Under the pieces are notes generated by a model that saw only the letters and a program-made list of their open reading frames with translations, was not told the origin of the DNA and searched no databases. Both the position numbers and the translations under genes were made by a program. DNA of 64,000 nucleotides from Prorocentrum cordatum (taxonomy: Eukaryota; Sar; Dinophyceae; Prorocentrales; Prorocentraceae), in NCBI GenBank assembly GCA_963575745.1, contig CAUYUJ010015287.1, forward strand, positions 214,711 to 278,710, given 5' to 3'. Below are positions 10,611 to 21,539 of the stretch, one piece after another (position 1 is the stretch's first letter; every line of letters starts with the position of its first letter).

Positions 10611-13294
10611 ATGCTGACTTTTGTCCACTGGAACTGTATGGCGGCGGATGTGGCTCGGCTGCATGATATTAGTTAGGAATTCAAGCATGTGGACGTCGTC
10701 GCACTTACAGGGACGTGCGAGAGGGCCCCCGCTGACCGGGCTGTGGTGTTCACGACGTTACGTTACCACATCGCTCTTAGGAGCGGGTTTGTTGCAGGTA
10801 AGTATGTCAATCGCTCTTGTGGGATCACTCTTCTCCTTCGGCGGCGCGTCTTTCGTCGGAAACATGTGGTGGATGCGCCGCCAGTTCCAGAATCGCTTCG
10901 TGGTCGAGTCGCTGTGTATCGTGTGCGCTCTGGTCGTTTCGATCTACTCATTCCAGTCACCTACTTTCCTCCGAAGCCGTCGAGTCGCCGAATTGGTCGT
11001 GAGTCTGTGGGTGTTGAAGCACAGAAAGGTTACAGACACACCGTAGACGCTGTATGTTCCTGGATAGAGCGTGCGCTCACGTGGTCGCGGAAACGTTCTG
11101 CACTACTGTGGGGGTTCGACCTCAATGATTCTTTTGGGTATCGCCATCGGGCTGGTGGAGTGCGTGAACTCGTTCAATCTCCTGCGCTCGGCCCCTTTCG
11201 TGAAGGTGAACAGAGGTATGCTGCTGATCGAATCTTGGAGGTGCTTGAACGACACGCTGTCACTGTAATATCGACGAACTTTGATTTAGGACCTACCTTT
11301 CACGGTGCGCTCGGCACGTCGCAGATAGATTATATCGCAACTTTCTCTTGGCAACGTTCAATGGTGGATAGATGTATTGCAATGCGGAGATCCAATCAAC
11401 GCCTGAAACTTGTACAGAGAGCTGGCGTGCAGGATCACGTTCCGCTTCTCCTTCGGCTCGACTATGCACTTGATCTTTCTGAGTCTACCCCCACGGGTAC
11501 GGCTTGGGATTTCGATCGCCTCGCCGCTGCTCTTCGGCACGGCCACGGGGTTCGAGCGTTCGTGGACGAACTCGAGCAGCATTTTCAGTCTGTAGATTTT
11601 CATGACATGATGCTGAATTCGCCGACGCCCGACGAGGGTTGGGCTAAATGGGTCACCACAGTCTACACTGTCGCCGAACGCCATTTTTCACGAAGCACTG
11701 TTACCGACGAGGCTACTCGCAACTTCGGAGCAGAGCGCAGTCGGCTTCTTTCAGAGCGACGGGCTGCACGCGCAGCTGGACACGATGATACCGAGACGTC
11801 TTTTCAACTTGCTCGCCTCTCGCGTCGTTTGCGTCACTTGCGGAGATCTAGGCAAGCTCAGGTGACGGAACAACTTGTATCCGAAATAGGAGTTGCATGG
11901 AAGAAAAGGCTGCACGCTGAAGTTTGGCGTCTTGCGCATGCGCTTGCAGGGAAATGTGGGGGCCCTAAACGCAGGAAGTATGACACCATGGATGAGTTCG
12001 CTCCGAGGCTTGAGGAGATCCGCACCCACTTCGCCAAACCGGCTGTTGAGGGAGGTTTCGAGGCAGTTCCGATCAACTTTTTGGAGTACCAGCAGGCCCA
12101 GATTGAGGTTGCCCCCAAGCCCCCGATGTATGGCATCGATAATTTCTACCACGTGGAGGTCGGCCGTGGGGACCTCGAGAAGGTTCTGGAGTTGCTCGCT
12201 CGGGCCCCCCGCCGAAAGGCGGCCCCACTTCATAGCGCACCTTCTGAAGTGCTCCAGCTGGCTCTTGACCCTCAGCGCAGGTTCGACGGCAGCTTTCGGA
12301 GGCCCCGACGTAAGGATCGTGACAACGACGACGACGAGGAGGGCCCGTCGCAGGCTCCAGCTTTTGCCCCACGGCATAGGCTCGCTGGAGATCGCAGAGG
12401 CCTAGGAGCCGAGCCCGAGGTTTTCAGGAATGAGGCCACGCTCAAGGGTATTCAGAAGGTCTTCCATCACATTAGGCGAGTCGGGCGCGTGCCCCTGGTG
12501 TGGCACCACTCCAGAGCCACCGGCCTCGGCAAGCAGAACGGGAAGGAGGGGTTTGGGGCGCGTCGCTACATACATGGTCTCTGCCGAATGGGGGTCACTT
12601 GGTTTAAAGCTCAGTTGCTCCGAGGTCCTCCTGATCAGGTCCCCGACAGGGAACATGGGTACCACCATGGGCGCAATAGAGAGGGGGCCCTTCTCTGTCA
12701 AGAGGCACTCTTGGGCAGGCTCAAAGTCTTGGGGATGTCCTCCGTCACATCCAAGGAGGACATGTCGAACGCGTTCGGGTGCTCGAGGTTTTCCGAACTT
12801 AGGCGTACCGTGGAGGCCTCCATCGCAGAGCCCGAGCAGGCCTTCTTTCATCATCGCCATGAGTTCAGCAGCTCCACGATCGTGGGGGCCGACGGGGAGC
12901 AAACCATGCACAACAGATGCGGTGCTTTCATGGGCGATAGCCCTTCTGCGGTGTTTTTCGCTCGTACCTTTCGCAGGCCAGTGCAGGATTGGCTAGATGA
13001 TCTTCGTGCACGTACGTGGCAGTCTGACCCTCCACCTCGACCTCAGAGTTATCAGGAATGGTTGGATACCCCCTTCGTCCCTGCTGTGCCACCGTCAGAC
13101 TGGTCACGAGTACTTTGGCCGAGCGAGGCTCTTTGTACAGCATGGACGCCGATATTGCATCGACCTGTTGATCTCTCGTGCCGAATTTACGCTGATGATA
13201 CGAGTAAAACACATATCGTCTCATCTGCTCGCAATGCACAGTACACGCTCCAGACAGCACATGGGGTCTTACACAGGCGCTTGCTCCGAGTGGG
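10611..13294 (+). pseudogene. EEP endonuclease-reverse transcriptase polyprotein, 5' part
   Basis: Reading from ATG 10611, the N terminus holds the endonuclease motif 1 word FVHWN. An in-frame TAG follows at 10674, then VVALTGT where EEP proteins usually have the catalytic Glu. Later EEP motifs are LLWGFDLND (GDFN-like, near 11110), TSQIDYIATF (near 11320) and QDHVPLLL (near 11435). A ~300-residue linker separates EEP from RT. RT motifs are EDMSNAFG (motif A), CGAFMGDSPSAVFF (motif B-like) and RIYADDTSKT (YADD, motif C, near 13185). This is the order of non-LTR ORF2 proteins. The Glu position reading Thr and the internal TAG suggest an inactive copy. The frame is lost near 13270-13295, where the following frame takes over. 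Confidence 0.8.
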
Positions 13295-14707
13295 TACGTA
13301 CACAATGAGGGCAAGAGCACGGTGTCCCCGTCTTTCGTCGGTCGTGGTGCGCACGCTCATGCTGCTGCTCTCTTTGGAGGCTCCGTCAGAGTTGCAGGTA
13401 AGGTCCAATATGATAATGTGGCCCTGGGGATCCAGACGGCGATCAACGGAGGGGTGCAAGGAGAGTTGAGACGCCGTATTCTAGCCTGCAGGAGGGGGTA
13501 CTATTCGATGGGGCGCTTCTGGACCCAGAACAGAGTGTGGAGGTTTACTCGGACAGTTTTTGGAGCTGTTGTTCAGGGTGCGTTGCTCTCTGGCCTCACG
13601 GTTCTCATCTTGACGGAGGCTCAGGAGGGCCGACTCGACCGTGTACTTGTTGGGTTTGCGAGAGAGCTCTTAGGCGGGCATGCATGTGCAAAGATCCCAG
13701 CTCTCGATGAAAAGGGGGACCCTAGAGTTGACGAATCAGGTGGACCTATCCTCAGATACCGTGCGATGACCGATGCAGCCGTGCTTCGCAGAGTCGGTGT
13801 TGCACCCTCGGGGGTTGAACTTCGGGTTCGGCGCCTTCGCACTTATCGAAGATGGATCACGTGCCCTTCCTCTCACCCTCAGGAGCTTGCTGCAGTATTA
13901 GGCCAGCTCCCCCTCGAGCCCACTCCGACGGTGACCGATGACGGCACGTTGGGGCCAAAGATCAACCCGCATGCGCAGCGCTTCGCCCAGGACATCGTGA
14001 GTCTCTTGGATCGCGCGGAGGCCGAGGACCTTACTGAGTCCTTGATGGTTCCCAATGGGCAGGCGGAGTCTTAGAGGCGTCTGAATATTCGGGCACTCTT
14101 TCTGGATGATGTTCTTCGGGGTCGCTTCCTGGCACTCGATCCTGGGCTTCTTCGGGCTGCTGCGAGGACTGTCGCCATTCCACCACCGCCTGGCCTCTAC
14201 GGGCCCGCTGCTCCTGAGGCTCCTGGCGACCCCGAGGTCCCTCCGCCCCCAGAGGCGATCTGGAGATGTGAGCTCAAAGATTCTACGGGGGTGGAATGCG
14301 GTAAGACCTTTCGTACCAGGAGGGCCTTACTCGCGCGCCAGAGGTTCTCCCTGAATGGAGGGCATGCGTGCCGCTCGGTGGTTCACGCGGCAGTAGTGAC
14401 GAACAAATGTACATTCTGCGCGCAGACCTTTCGGACTCGTCGCATCGCCCAGGAGCACCTGGCCCAGGCCATGTCGTCAGGACAATGCTTCGCGCAGGCG
14501 TCCCCCTTCAAGCACCCCGTGCTTCAGCCCGAGTCTCTGGAGTGCCCCTTCGCGTCCCTCACGGTCGGCTCGACCTTCGGAGGAAACAGTGCCGAGTTCT
14601 GCTGCATGGTTGATGTCCCGTTCGGTACTTTGCCCGAGCTGTTTGCGCATCTTCGTACACACGCTCCGAGAGAACCCCTGTACTCTGCGGTGCGCGCCCC
14701 CGCTGGC
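13295..14707 (+). pseudogene. RT thumb/C-terminal region and C2H2 zinc fingers
   Basis: A different frame from the YADD segment continues the protein: YVHNEGKSTV (an Asn-x-x-Lys word typical just after the YADD block), then GGSVRVAGKVQYDNVALG and a GELRRRI-x-W-type post-RT region of LINE proteins. A single TAG at 14072-14074 interrupts an otherwise open frame; immediately after it the same frame reads RRLNIRALFLDDVLRGRF. Cys/His pairs follow: CELKDSTGVECGKTF with a distal His, CTFCAQTFRTRRIAQEHL, and a region ending LFAHLRTH, all resembling C2H2 fingers. They would plausibly bind nucleic acid. The frame stays open to 15877, but from about 14700 the real coding signal moves to another frame. 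Confidence 0.65.
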
Positions 14708-14708
14708 C

Positions 14709-15557
14709 ATGTTTCGGCTCACCGACGACGCACTCAAGGAGGCCGAGCGCTCCCGTTCCAAGGGGCGAGGGTCGTCGCAGCCCAAGACGAAGGGGCGAGG
14801 CCGATCTGGCTCGGCAGCGGCTTCCCGCCAGCGTGGCAGGCGCCGCGGCAGCGCCGAACCTCGACAGCAGCGCCAACTCCAGCGCGCCGCAGGTGGTGCT
14901 CCAGCCGCAGGCAGTCCCGCGATGAAAGAGATGGGCCGCGCCTACGGATTGCCCGACGATGTGATCCAGAAACTACCGCAGATGGACCAGCAATTGATGG
15001 CAAAGCTATTTCCAGTCCTTGTTCGAGCCGCCCTCGGAAATTCATTCCAACTCAGACAGCTGGCCTCGGCGACGTTCAACACGATCCTGATCGACGAGGC
15101 GGCTCCAGTGGTGGTGGCAGCTTTCAAAGGGGGTCGGGCCTACGCGGTGCAGGCAACACAGATGAGGGAGGCCCACGCCAAAGACCCGTCCCAGCCCCTG
15201 CCAGAGGTCGGCATGGGCCCAGCCTGTGTCCAAATATTTCTGCTGGTCTGCAAGGAGCTCGTGGCCGCGGGCGTGTCAGTCGGAGCCATGAACCAGAAAG
15301 CGTGGACCGAACAACAGGGAAAGATCGATCAGATTACGGACATCGCAGAAATGAATCTCTTGGTGCGTGCATTCAGAGTATCGCTGGCATTCAAAGAGGG
15401 AGTGGCCAAAATTACGTTCGCCTTCTCGGAGATTTCCCTGACCCGCGTATTCATCGAGTGCATGAAGCAGCTTGGGGGCGAACTCAAACCAGGCACTGCG
15501 CCGAGGACGAACACGGAGAGAATCTTACAATTGGCCATCGACGAATTCGAGGCGTGA
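14709..15557 (+). CDS. ORF of unknown function downstream of RT and fingers
   Basis: A 282-aa frame starting MFRLTDDALKEAERSRSKG. Residues ~10-75 are basic and low-complexity (KGRGSSQPKTKGRGRSGSA, then RQRGRRRG), suggesting nucleic-acid binding. The rest looks globular and helical (GLPDDVIQKLPQMDQQLMA, KLFPVLVRAALGNSFQLRQ, VQIFLLVCKELVAAGVSVG). I recognise no named domain. It may be a misplaced ORF1-like protein, the true C-terminal part of the polyprotein joined by a frameshift near 14700, or an adjacent gene. Amino-acid texture and termination at 15555-15557 favour this frame over the longer overlapping one. Confidence 0.6.
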   Translation: MFRLTDDALKEAERSRSKGRGSSQPKTKGRGRSGSAAASRQRGRRRGSAEPRQQRQLQRAAGGAPAAGSPAMKEMGRAYGLPDDVIQKLPQMDQQLMAKLFPVLVRAALGNSFQLRQLASATFNTILIDEAAPVVVAAFKGGRAYAVQATQMREAHAKDPSQPLPEVGMGPACVQIFLLVCKELVAAGVSVGAMNQKAWTEQQGKIDQITDIAEMNLLVRAFRVSLAFKEGVAKITFAFSEISLTRVFIECMKQLGGELKPGTAPRTNTERILQLAIDEFEA

Positions 15558-15781
15558 AAGAGAGTCGACTTGAGGCTGCTGGTGCCCAGAGTGCGATGTC
15601 GCCTCAGATTTTACCCTATGATTTTCAGATGGGGGCTACCGTGCAGAGTGCGACGACTCCTCAGATGACATCGTCCTCGGTGGCTGGAGCGTCCCAGATT
15701 TCTCTTGGAAATACCGCGACGACTGAGTTTCCCCGTCGACGGAGTGACGTACATGAGGCGGGGGCTGCTGCTGCCGCCGTT

Positions 15782-16196
15782 GTTTCCCCTCTTCCTCCTC
15801 CTCCTCCTCCTGCGTCCCCTCCTCCTGAGCGAGTGTACTCCTTTAAGGAACTAGTTAGGATGGCCACGCGTTTTTGAGCTCCGCGGACGGCCCCTCGGGG
15901 CCTGTCGGTCCCTGGGCCTCCTTTGCCCGGGGTCCTGGTCCGTCTCTCTGGCCCTGGGCCCAAACTTCAACTTTTTATTCTGCTCACTACGCAGCCGTGG
16001 TTGAGCGAGTGCCCCTCGTGGCTCCCGGCCTAGGGGAGCCGTCTTCGATCCGTCCTCGCATGAGGCACGCACGGTAGGTCGCAATCGTCTGAGCAGCTCT
16101 CTGATGATTGATATAGTCGAGTTTCTTTTATCGACCTTCGGCCCGACACCGATTCGCCGCCGCCGCGCCTCCTCCTCCTCCTCCTCCTCCTCCTCG
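15782..16196. repeat. TCC-rich tracts after the LINE-like element
   Basis: Short CTC/TCC runs at 15788-15830 and 16169-16193 lie within GC-rich sequence. Between about 15880 and 16975 overlapping frames on both strands are GC-driven and show no domain, so I call no gene. Confidence 0.6.
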
Positions 16197-16979
16197 CCCA
16201 GATTGTTGGCCCTCGGGCCCCCCCGCCCACGGCCAAGCCTCAAAGGAGGGGAGAGGCACCCACACCGCTGCCCCGGCCTCGGCGTCGCCGGTCTCTTGCT
16301 TGGCCTCGGGGGAGGCCCTCGTCGCCGGCGCTGGATCCGCCTCGAAGATCCTGGTCAGGACGCGCCCGGGGAGAGGTCCGGGGAGCAGCGGTAACGGTAC
16401 CTCTTGGTTTCCCCAAGTCCCCTTCCCCGCGTGCCCTCCCCCGGCACCCCCCCCTCCCCTCCGCCCCTCCGAGGAAGCAATCGGGGGGAGTGGGCTTAAG
16501 AGGTGCGACTGCGACGAATGGCTCGATTGCGACGTGGCTAATTCTTGTTTGGGCGCCGGGGCGCCTGAGGAGGAGGGTTCGCGGGAAGGTGGGAGAAGTG
16601 CCGCGCGTTCCCGTGCAGGTCGTGTCGCACCATGGTCCGTACGACAAGGATTTCGTAACATACAGCGATGACAAGGCGTCTTTGCGAATGCGCTTCTCTC
16701 TGCTCATGCACGCACTACTCCGTGCATGCTTGCGATTCTATCTCACTCGCCCCTGATAGGGCTCAGTCGCAAAGGTTTGCGGCCCGCAGCATGGCCACGA
16801 TGCCGACTCCCCTGCTCCCATTCAGCATTTCCCCTTCTGCACCCGCAACGCCGCAGATATCTAAGCCTACGAAAGCACCTGCGAAATGCCTGTGCTTGTC
16901 AGTGTGGAGCCCCAGCATGGGGGTCATTCAGGCCTTGGTGCGCAATCCGTGGGGCTGAATCTGTTAGGATGCAGCGTGC

Positions 16980-17179
16980 GGCGGCGAGCCCAGGGGGGGA
17001 AGTGAAATGGGGCGGGCCTTCTCAGAAGGCTCGGAAGTCCCCCCGCCTTCTGAGAAGCTGTCTAAGCCTTCCCCGGAGGCGCGGGAAGCTTCTCAGGAGG
17101 CGCGAGGACTTCCGAGAAGCCCCGCCGCTTTATGAGAAAGCCTTCTCCTTCTCTTTTCCCCCCCTCTCGCTCGCCGCCG
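16980..17179. mobile_element. MITE-4 copy 1
   Basis: The left end GCGGCGAGCCCAGGGGGGGA then AGTGAAATGG and CCTTCTCAGAAGGC is mirrored by CCTTCTCCTTCTC then TTCCCCCCCTCTCGC and TCGCCGCCG. The interior alternates CTTCTCAGAAG and CTTCCGAGAAG palindromic words. A cleaner copy is at 41608-41803 and a fragment at 17625-17715. After it, 17180-17432 holds nothing I can support. Confidence 0.55.
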
Positions 17180-17432
17180 AATGCGGCTTTCGGATCATAA
17201 CTCGGGTCTCCGGCGGCCGTTCGGGACGATCCCGACACCCCCAGAACGCCTTCGGCGAGGCGCAGCCGCTGGAACGCATCCTGAGGGTGGAAGTTAAGAT
17301 TGCCAAGAAACTACGACAACGCCCGAACACCCCGAAGCTCGAGTCTCGAAGCTCCCCCCCGCGCTCGCCGCCGAACGATGCAGCACCTGTGATGCAGTCT
17401 GCTTGGTGCGGGACGTGTGGTGCAAGGTTTAA

Positions 17433-17577
17433 GTCGGGCCTGTCCCTCTACAGGAGGAATATCCAAAACTAGTTCACAAAAACTCGTATGGGGACGATTT
17501 TTTTTGAGTTTTCTTACATGTTCTGACTAGTTTAGTTTTGTTCGTCCAAAATCCGCCTGTAGGGGGACACGCTCACC
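17433..17577. mobile_element. MITE-1 copy D
   Basis: The left end GTCGGGCCTGTCCCTCTACA is intact. The right end is degraded to AGGGGGACACGCTCACC. The interior words TATGGGGACGATTTTTTTTG and CCAAAATCCGCCTGTAG match copies A-C. TTTAA precedes the left end, as TTAA does in copy F. Confidence 0.75.
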
Positions 17578-17624
17578 CTATCACGAGGTGCGCGGTGCAC
17601 GCGGCGGCGACGGGCGCCCGTGTC

Positions 17625-17715
17625 TTCGGGGAAGGCGTAGAGCATTTCTCAGCGGACTTCCGAGCCTTCCGAGAAGGCCCGCCCTTTCTCACTTCCCCCC
17701 CAGGCTGGCCGCTGG
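17625..17715. mobile_element. MITE-4 right-end fragment
   Basis: Words CGGACTTCCGAGCCTTCCGA, GAAGGCCCGCC and CTTTCTCACTTCCCCCCC match the right half of MITE-4 at 41608-41803. The left half is absent. In 17716-18040 nothing else is supportable. Confidence 0.45.
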
Positions 17716-18044
17716 TGCGTGGCGGTGGAGCCGCCAACCAGCGCACGGTTCGGCACATGGCGGCCACCAGGCGAAAACCCGCAACCGCGTGCTGACTACT
17801 GAGCAAAGCGAGTGAGACCCTCCAGTGCAGGTATTGTACGGGACTCCTGTTGTAAAAACTTGTGACTCAAACGTAGACGCCATCGGGCAAGTTCGTGGCG
17901 CCAGCGCGAAACAAGTCTGAGAGCCCGATCGCGAAACAAGTCTGAGCGTGAAACAAGTCCGACGACCCAGACAGCCCACATTCCTTCTGCTCGCAAATGT
18001 GGCCCCCTCGAGCGTCCGGGCCCCTTCCTGGGGTCCCAGGGCCC

Positions 18045-18180
18045 ACAGCAAAGGGGCCTCTCGGAGGCCGAACACTCTCCCCCTCGGGAGGCCTCTCGGG
18101 CCTCGGGGTCTCTCGGAGGCCGAACGCTCTCGGGGTCTCGGGCCTCTCGGAGGCCTCTCGGAGGCCCAGCAATTGCAGAT
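18045..18180. repeat. Degenerate GGCCTCTCGGAG repeat
   Basis: Words such as GGCCTCTCGGAGGCC and CTCGGGGTCTC recur irregularly through this stretch, giving open frames in all registers that should not be read as protein. The following 18181-18694 shows no gene. Confidence 0.6.
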
Positions 18181-18694
18181 CCCGCTCTCGATTTCTGTCG
18201 CCGCGCGAGGAGGTCGGGAGGCCCCGCCAGCTTTGGGTAATTGGTCTCTGCGCGGCCCGCCCTGACTCGGCTCGCCGCTTGCGCTCTCGCCTGCGGCTGC
18301 TGACCAAAAAGGGGAGGCCAGGAGACAGGGGCGGCCTTCTGAGGAAACATTGGGGGGGGGAGCCCGGACGCCTTCCCAGAGGCGGCGGCCTCTTCAAGTC
18401 ATGCGATTGCAAACATGGATCAACGGGGCGTGGATTGGCGGCGGGTCCCGTTTCCATGGGCAATCGCGGATGCCCGCCGCCGAGCGGGGGACGATGCCGG
18501 CCCGATTTCTGGGAGGGCACCTCCCCCGTTCCATGGATTGACTGCGCGCCAAATCCATGGATCGCTAGTCCATGGTTGCGCGCCCCCGATCCTTGAGCCC
18601 CCTTGCGCGCTCCGCCGAGAGCCCCCGGATCCATCAGGAGTGGAGCTCCGCTGCTGGAGCCATCGGAGGCGAGAGTCCAGGGTCCAGACTCTCA

Positions 18695-19017
18695 GTCGAG
18701 CATGTCCCTCTACAGGAGGAGTATTCGAAAGTACACCTTCGGCGATGCTTAAGAAAACCTAAGTTTTCGGCCAGAGGCTCGATTATTCTTAATGTTTCCA
18801 TGTAAATCCTAAGATGTTCATATAAAGTCTGGGTTTTTATTCAGATTCTGAGACTCTGAATTTCTTAACCCATGATTTCTTAAGCATTTCGCAGGGTGTA
18901 GTCAACAAACAGAAAAGTCGGGGGACGATGTTCCTTTTACATTTGTCAAATTCGGAATCTTGTTGTGCGACTTCTCGTTTTTAGCCCAAAGCCCGCCTGT
19001 AGGAGGACATGCCCGAC
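18695..19017. mobile_element. MITE-1 copy E, interrupted by a nested MITE
   Basis: The left end GTCGAGCATGTCCCTCTACA and right end CTGTAGGAGGACATGCCCGA belong to MITE-1. The family interior (GTCGGGGGACGATG) is displaced rightward because a second element (18734-18898) is inserted after the GAAAG word. Confidence 0.8.
18734..18898. mobile_element. Nested MITE with TA target duplication
   Basis: The left end CACCTTCGGCGATGCTTAAG mirrors the right end CTTAAGCATTTCGCAGGGTG with three mismatches. The element is flanked by TA at 18732-18733 and 18899-18900. Removing it with one TA restores the TAGTCA word found at the same place in copies A, B and C of MITE-1. A TA duplication suggests a Tc1/mariner-like transposase in trans, by analogy with known families. 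The 165-bp interior is AT-rich and non-coding. Confidence 0.8.
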
Positions 19018-19129
19018 CGAATCCAAACTTGGCCAGGCCCAGCCCAAAGCCGGCTGCCCAACCCACGCGGCCAAGACGCAAACCACGCAAAGTAAGATAT
19101 GCGAAGTTTCTCGAAGATGAAAACACGGC

Positions 19130-19285
19130 GTGGCCATGACTTCTCGGAGTGGGTTCCGCGCGGAGTTCTTCGATCGGCGCTCGCCCCCCCTCTTGGAGCG
19201 CGGAGCGCTCCAGGGGCGGTGCTGGGGGCGCCGCAAGAGAGGTCCAGAGCCGGAGCGAGAAATCCGCGCTGAGTTCCGAACAATT
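19130..19285. mobile_element. MITE-3 core, copy 2
   Basis: The left half (CCGCGCGGAGTTCTTCGATC then GGCGCTCGCC) and right half (GAGGTCCAGAGCCGGAGCGA then GAAATCCGCGCTGAG) form the family inverted repeat around a GGAGCGCGGAGCGCTCCAGG centre. A TTG/CTG microsatellite starts a few bases downstream. Confidence 0.5.
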
Positions 19286-19291
19286 ATGTGA

Positions 19292-19353
19292 CGTGTGTGT
19301 GTTGTTGTTGGTGGTGGTGTTGTTGCTGTTGTTGGTAATGTTGTTGTTGTTGT

Positions 19354-19422
<69 letters not shown>

Positions 19423-19770
19423 CGTCGTTGTTGTTGTTGGTATTGGTGTTGTTGTGCTTGGTATTGTGTTTGGTTATTGTGTTGTTGATGTTGTTGTTGT
19501 TGTTGCTGTTGTTGTTGTGTCTGATGTTGTTGTTGTTGGTGGTGTTGTTGCTGATGCCGTTGTTTTTGCTGTTGCTGTTGTTGTTGCTGCTGCAGTTGCT
19601 GTTGTTGTTCGAGTTGGTGTTGGTGTGATGTGTGTTGGTGTTGGTGTTGATGCTGGTGTTGGTGTTGGTGATGGTGTTGGTGTTGGTGATGTTGGCGTTG
19701 GTGCTGGTGTTGGTGTTGGTATTGGTTTTGCTGCTCTTGCTGTTGCTGTTGCTGTTGTTGTTGTTGTTGA
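19292..19770. repeat. Long TTG/CTG (GTT/GCT) microsatellite tract
   Basis: About 480 bp of TTG units interspersed with CTG and GGTGTT units, with a regular TTGCTG hexamer block near 19360-19420. The long poly-Leu, poly-Val and poly-Asn frames across it are artefacts. Confidence 0.9.
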
Positions 19771-20532
19771 ACATTATTAATTCTAAAGAATAATTATTGT
19801 TGGGCCCCCTGGTGCACGCCCCCCCCGCCGCGCCTAGGCCGCAGCCACATTTTCATTATTTTCGCGAGGAAGTCTCAGGCAAAACGGGTTGGTCCAGATC
19901 CGGTTGTGTTGTTACGATCGGTTTTCCCTTGCAAGAAATAAGGCAAAGTGGACATTTCTTGTTCTAACATGACCAAGCTTCAAGAATCCCTTGCAAAAAA
20001 TGACACGAAGTGCACATTCGCGCGCGCAAGACGAAATCCTTCCAAAACCTTAGTCTTCGTAGCGATTTTCACATACAAACATGAAAAACCCAATGGTTTT
20101 TCAAAAAAAGGGTTTCAAAAATTCACCCCGCGCGCTCTTGCGGATTTCTTAGGAAACCCAATACTTTTTCAACATTTCTGTCAAACGGGCTCTTGCGAGC
20201 AACTTTTTCACGTGCTTCGAACTTCTGCAACAAAGGTTGCGCGCCTGCCAGGGCCATCATCCCTGTCAAATAATACCATGTGGGACACATTCGTTTTTTC
20301 TTCGCGCGCGCACGCCGTCGTCGTCGGCCGCGGGGCCCTGAATAGTAGCCACGGTCGTCCGCATGCCACGAAGTGAAGTGTCCGAACGTCATAGGGCGGG
20401 AAGCTGGGTGTGGGTGGTGGCGAAGAGTCGTTTGGAAATTTGGTAGAGCTTGAACCGGCCCCCCCACAAAGTGGGGGTATTGTATGGAAAACCCTGGCAC
20501 TGGTGAGAACGGAGTGTCCCCACGTGCTAGTA
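19766..20532. repeat. 787-bp-period tandem duplication, unit 1
   Basis: The unit begins with GAACATTATT, TTCTAAAGAATAATTATTG then TTGGGCCCCCTGGTG and ends GGAGTGTCCCCACGTGCTAG then TAATTG. The same landmarks recur one period later (20553-21316). The interior is AT-rich with words such as TGTCAAATAATACCATG and GAAGTGTCCGAACGTCATAG. Small ORFs (142 aa here, 84 aa in unit 2) share a C terminus but lose the N terminus, arguing against a conserved protein. Confidence 0.85.
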
Positions 20533-20552
20533 ATTGTTGTTGTTGTTGTTGT

Positions 20553-21314
20553 TGAACATTATTTATTCTAAAGAATAATTATTGTTGGGCCCCCTGGTGC
20601 GCGCCCCCCCTGCGCCGCCTAGGCCGCAGCTACATTTTCATCATTTTCGTGAGGAAGCCTCAGAAAAGAGGGTGTGTACAGGATCCGGTTGTTTTGTTGT
20701 AATCCGCTTTCCCTTGCAAAAAACAATAGAAAATGACATTTCTTGTTCTAATATAATCAAATTTCAAGAATCCCTTGCAAAAAATAAGGTAAAGTAGACA
20801 TTCGCGCGCGCAAGACGAAATCCTTCCAAAACCTTAGTGTTCGCAGCGATTTTAACATAAAAACATCAAAAAACCAATGGTTTTTCAACAAAAAAATGTC
20901 AAAATCTCATCCCGCGCGCTCTTGCGGATTCGTAGGAAACCCAACACTTTTTAAACATTTCTGTCAAACGGGCTTTTGCGAGCAACTTTTTCGAACTTCT
21001 GCGACAACGGTTGCGCACCTGCCAGGGCCATCATCCCTGTCAAATAATACCATGCGGGACACATTCGTTTTTTCTTCGCGCGCGCACGCCGTCGTCGTCG
21101 GCCGCGGGGCCCTGAATAGTAGCCACGGTCGTCCGCATGCCACGAAGTGAAGTGTCCGAACGTCATAGGGCGGGAAGCTGGGTGTGGGTGGTGGCGAAGA
21201 GTCGTTTGGAAATTTGGTAGAGCTTGAACCGGCCCCCCCACAAAGTGGGGGTATTGCCCGCCTCCTATGAAAACCCTGGCACTGGTGAGAACGGAGTGTC
21301 CCCACGTGCTAGTA

Positions 21315-21316
<2 letters not shown>
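20553..21316. repeat. 787-bp-period tandem duplication, unit 2
   Basis: A diverged copy of unit 1 with the same left (TTCTAAAGAATAATTATTG) and right (CCCACGTGCTAGTAATTG) boundaries. Indels are scattered through the AT-rich left half, while the right 300 bp is nearly identical. Both units run into a GTT microsatellite. Confidence 0.85.
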
Positions 21317-21373
<57 letters not shown>

Positions 21374-21374
21374 A
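21317..21374. repeat. (GTT)n microsatellite
   Basis: About 19 perfect GTT units following the second 787-bp unit. Confidence 0.95.
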
Positions 21375-21539
21375 TAAACAATTATTAGTATATATATATT
21401 CGCCCTGGCGCTCTCGCCGAGGCGCCGGCGGCTCTTGAGGCTCACGCTCAGGCGTTTTGGGGTTCCGCCAAAACCGGCCCCCCAACAACAACAACGCTCC
21501 GGCTCGAGACTTCCTCCTTTTTTACTCGGGCTCGGTGCT

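Larger units (their letters stand above)
10611..15557 (+). mobile_element. Decayed LINE-like retroelement with C2H2 fingers
   Basis: The locus runs in order: EEP endonuclease (10611-11470), linker, reverse transcriptase (about 12400-13400), post-RT region (13330-14070), C2H2-like fingers (about 14260-14690), and a second ORF (14709-15557). The frame is broken by TAG codons at 10674 and 14072, a frameshift near 13270-13295, and a change of frame near 14700. I see no flanking duplication, poly-A tail or spliced leader, so the true ends are unknown. It differs in sequence and layout from the two DinoSL-tagged elements at 54 and 62 kb. Confidence 0.75.

Noticed and set aside
14710-15877. C-terminal part of the 528-aa frame that begins at 14291
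   Set aside because: From about 14700 the overlapping frame (14709-15557) reads as structured protein while this frame becomes compositional.
18902-19774. 290-aa Asn-rich minus-strand ORF
   Set aside because: It is the translation of a GTT/GCT microsatellite plus a MITE-3 core.
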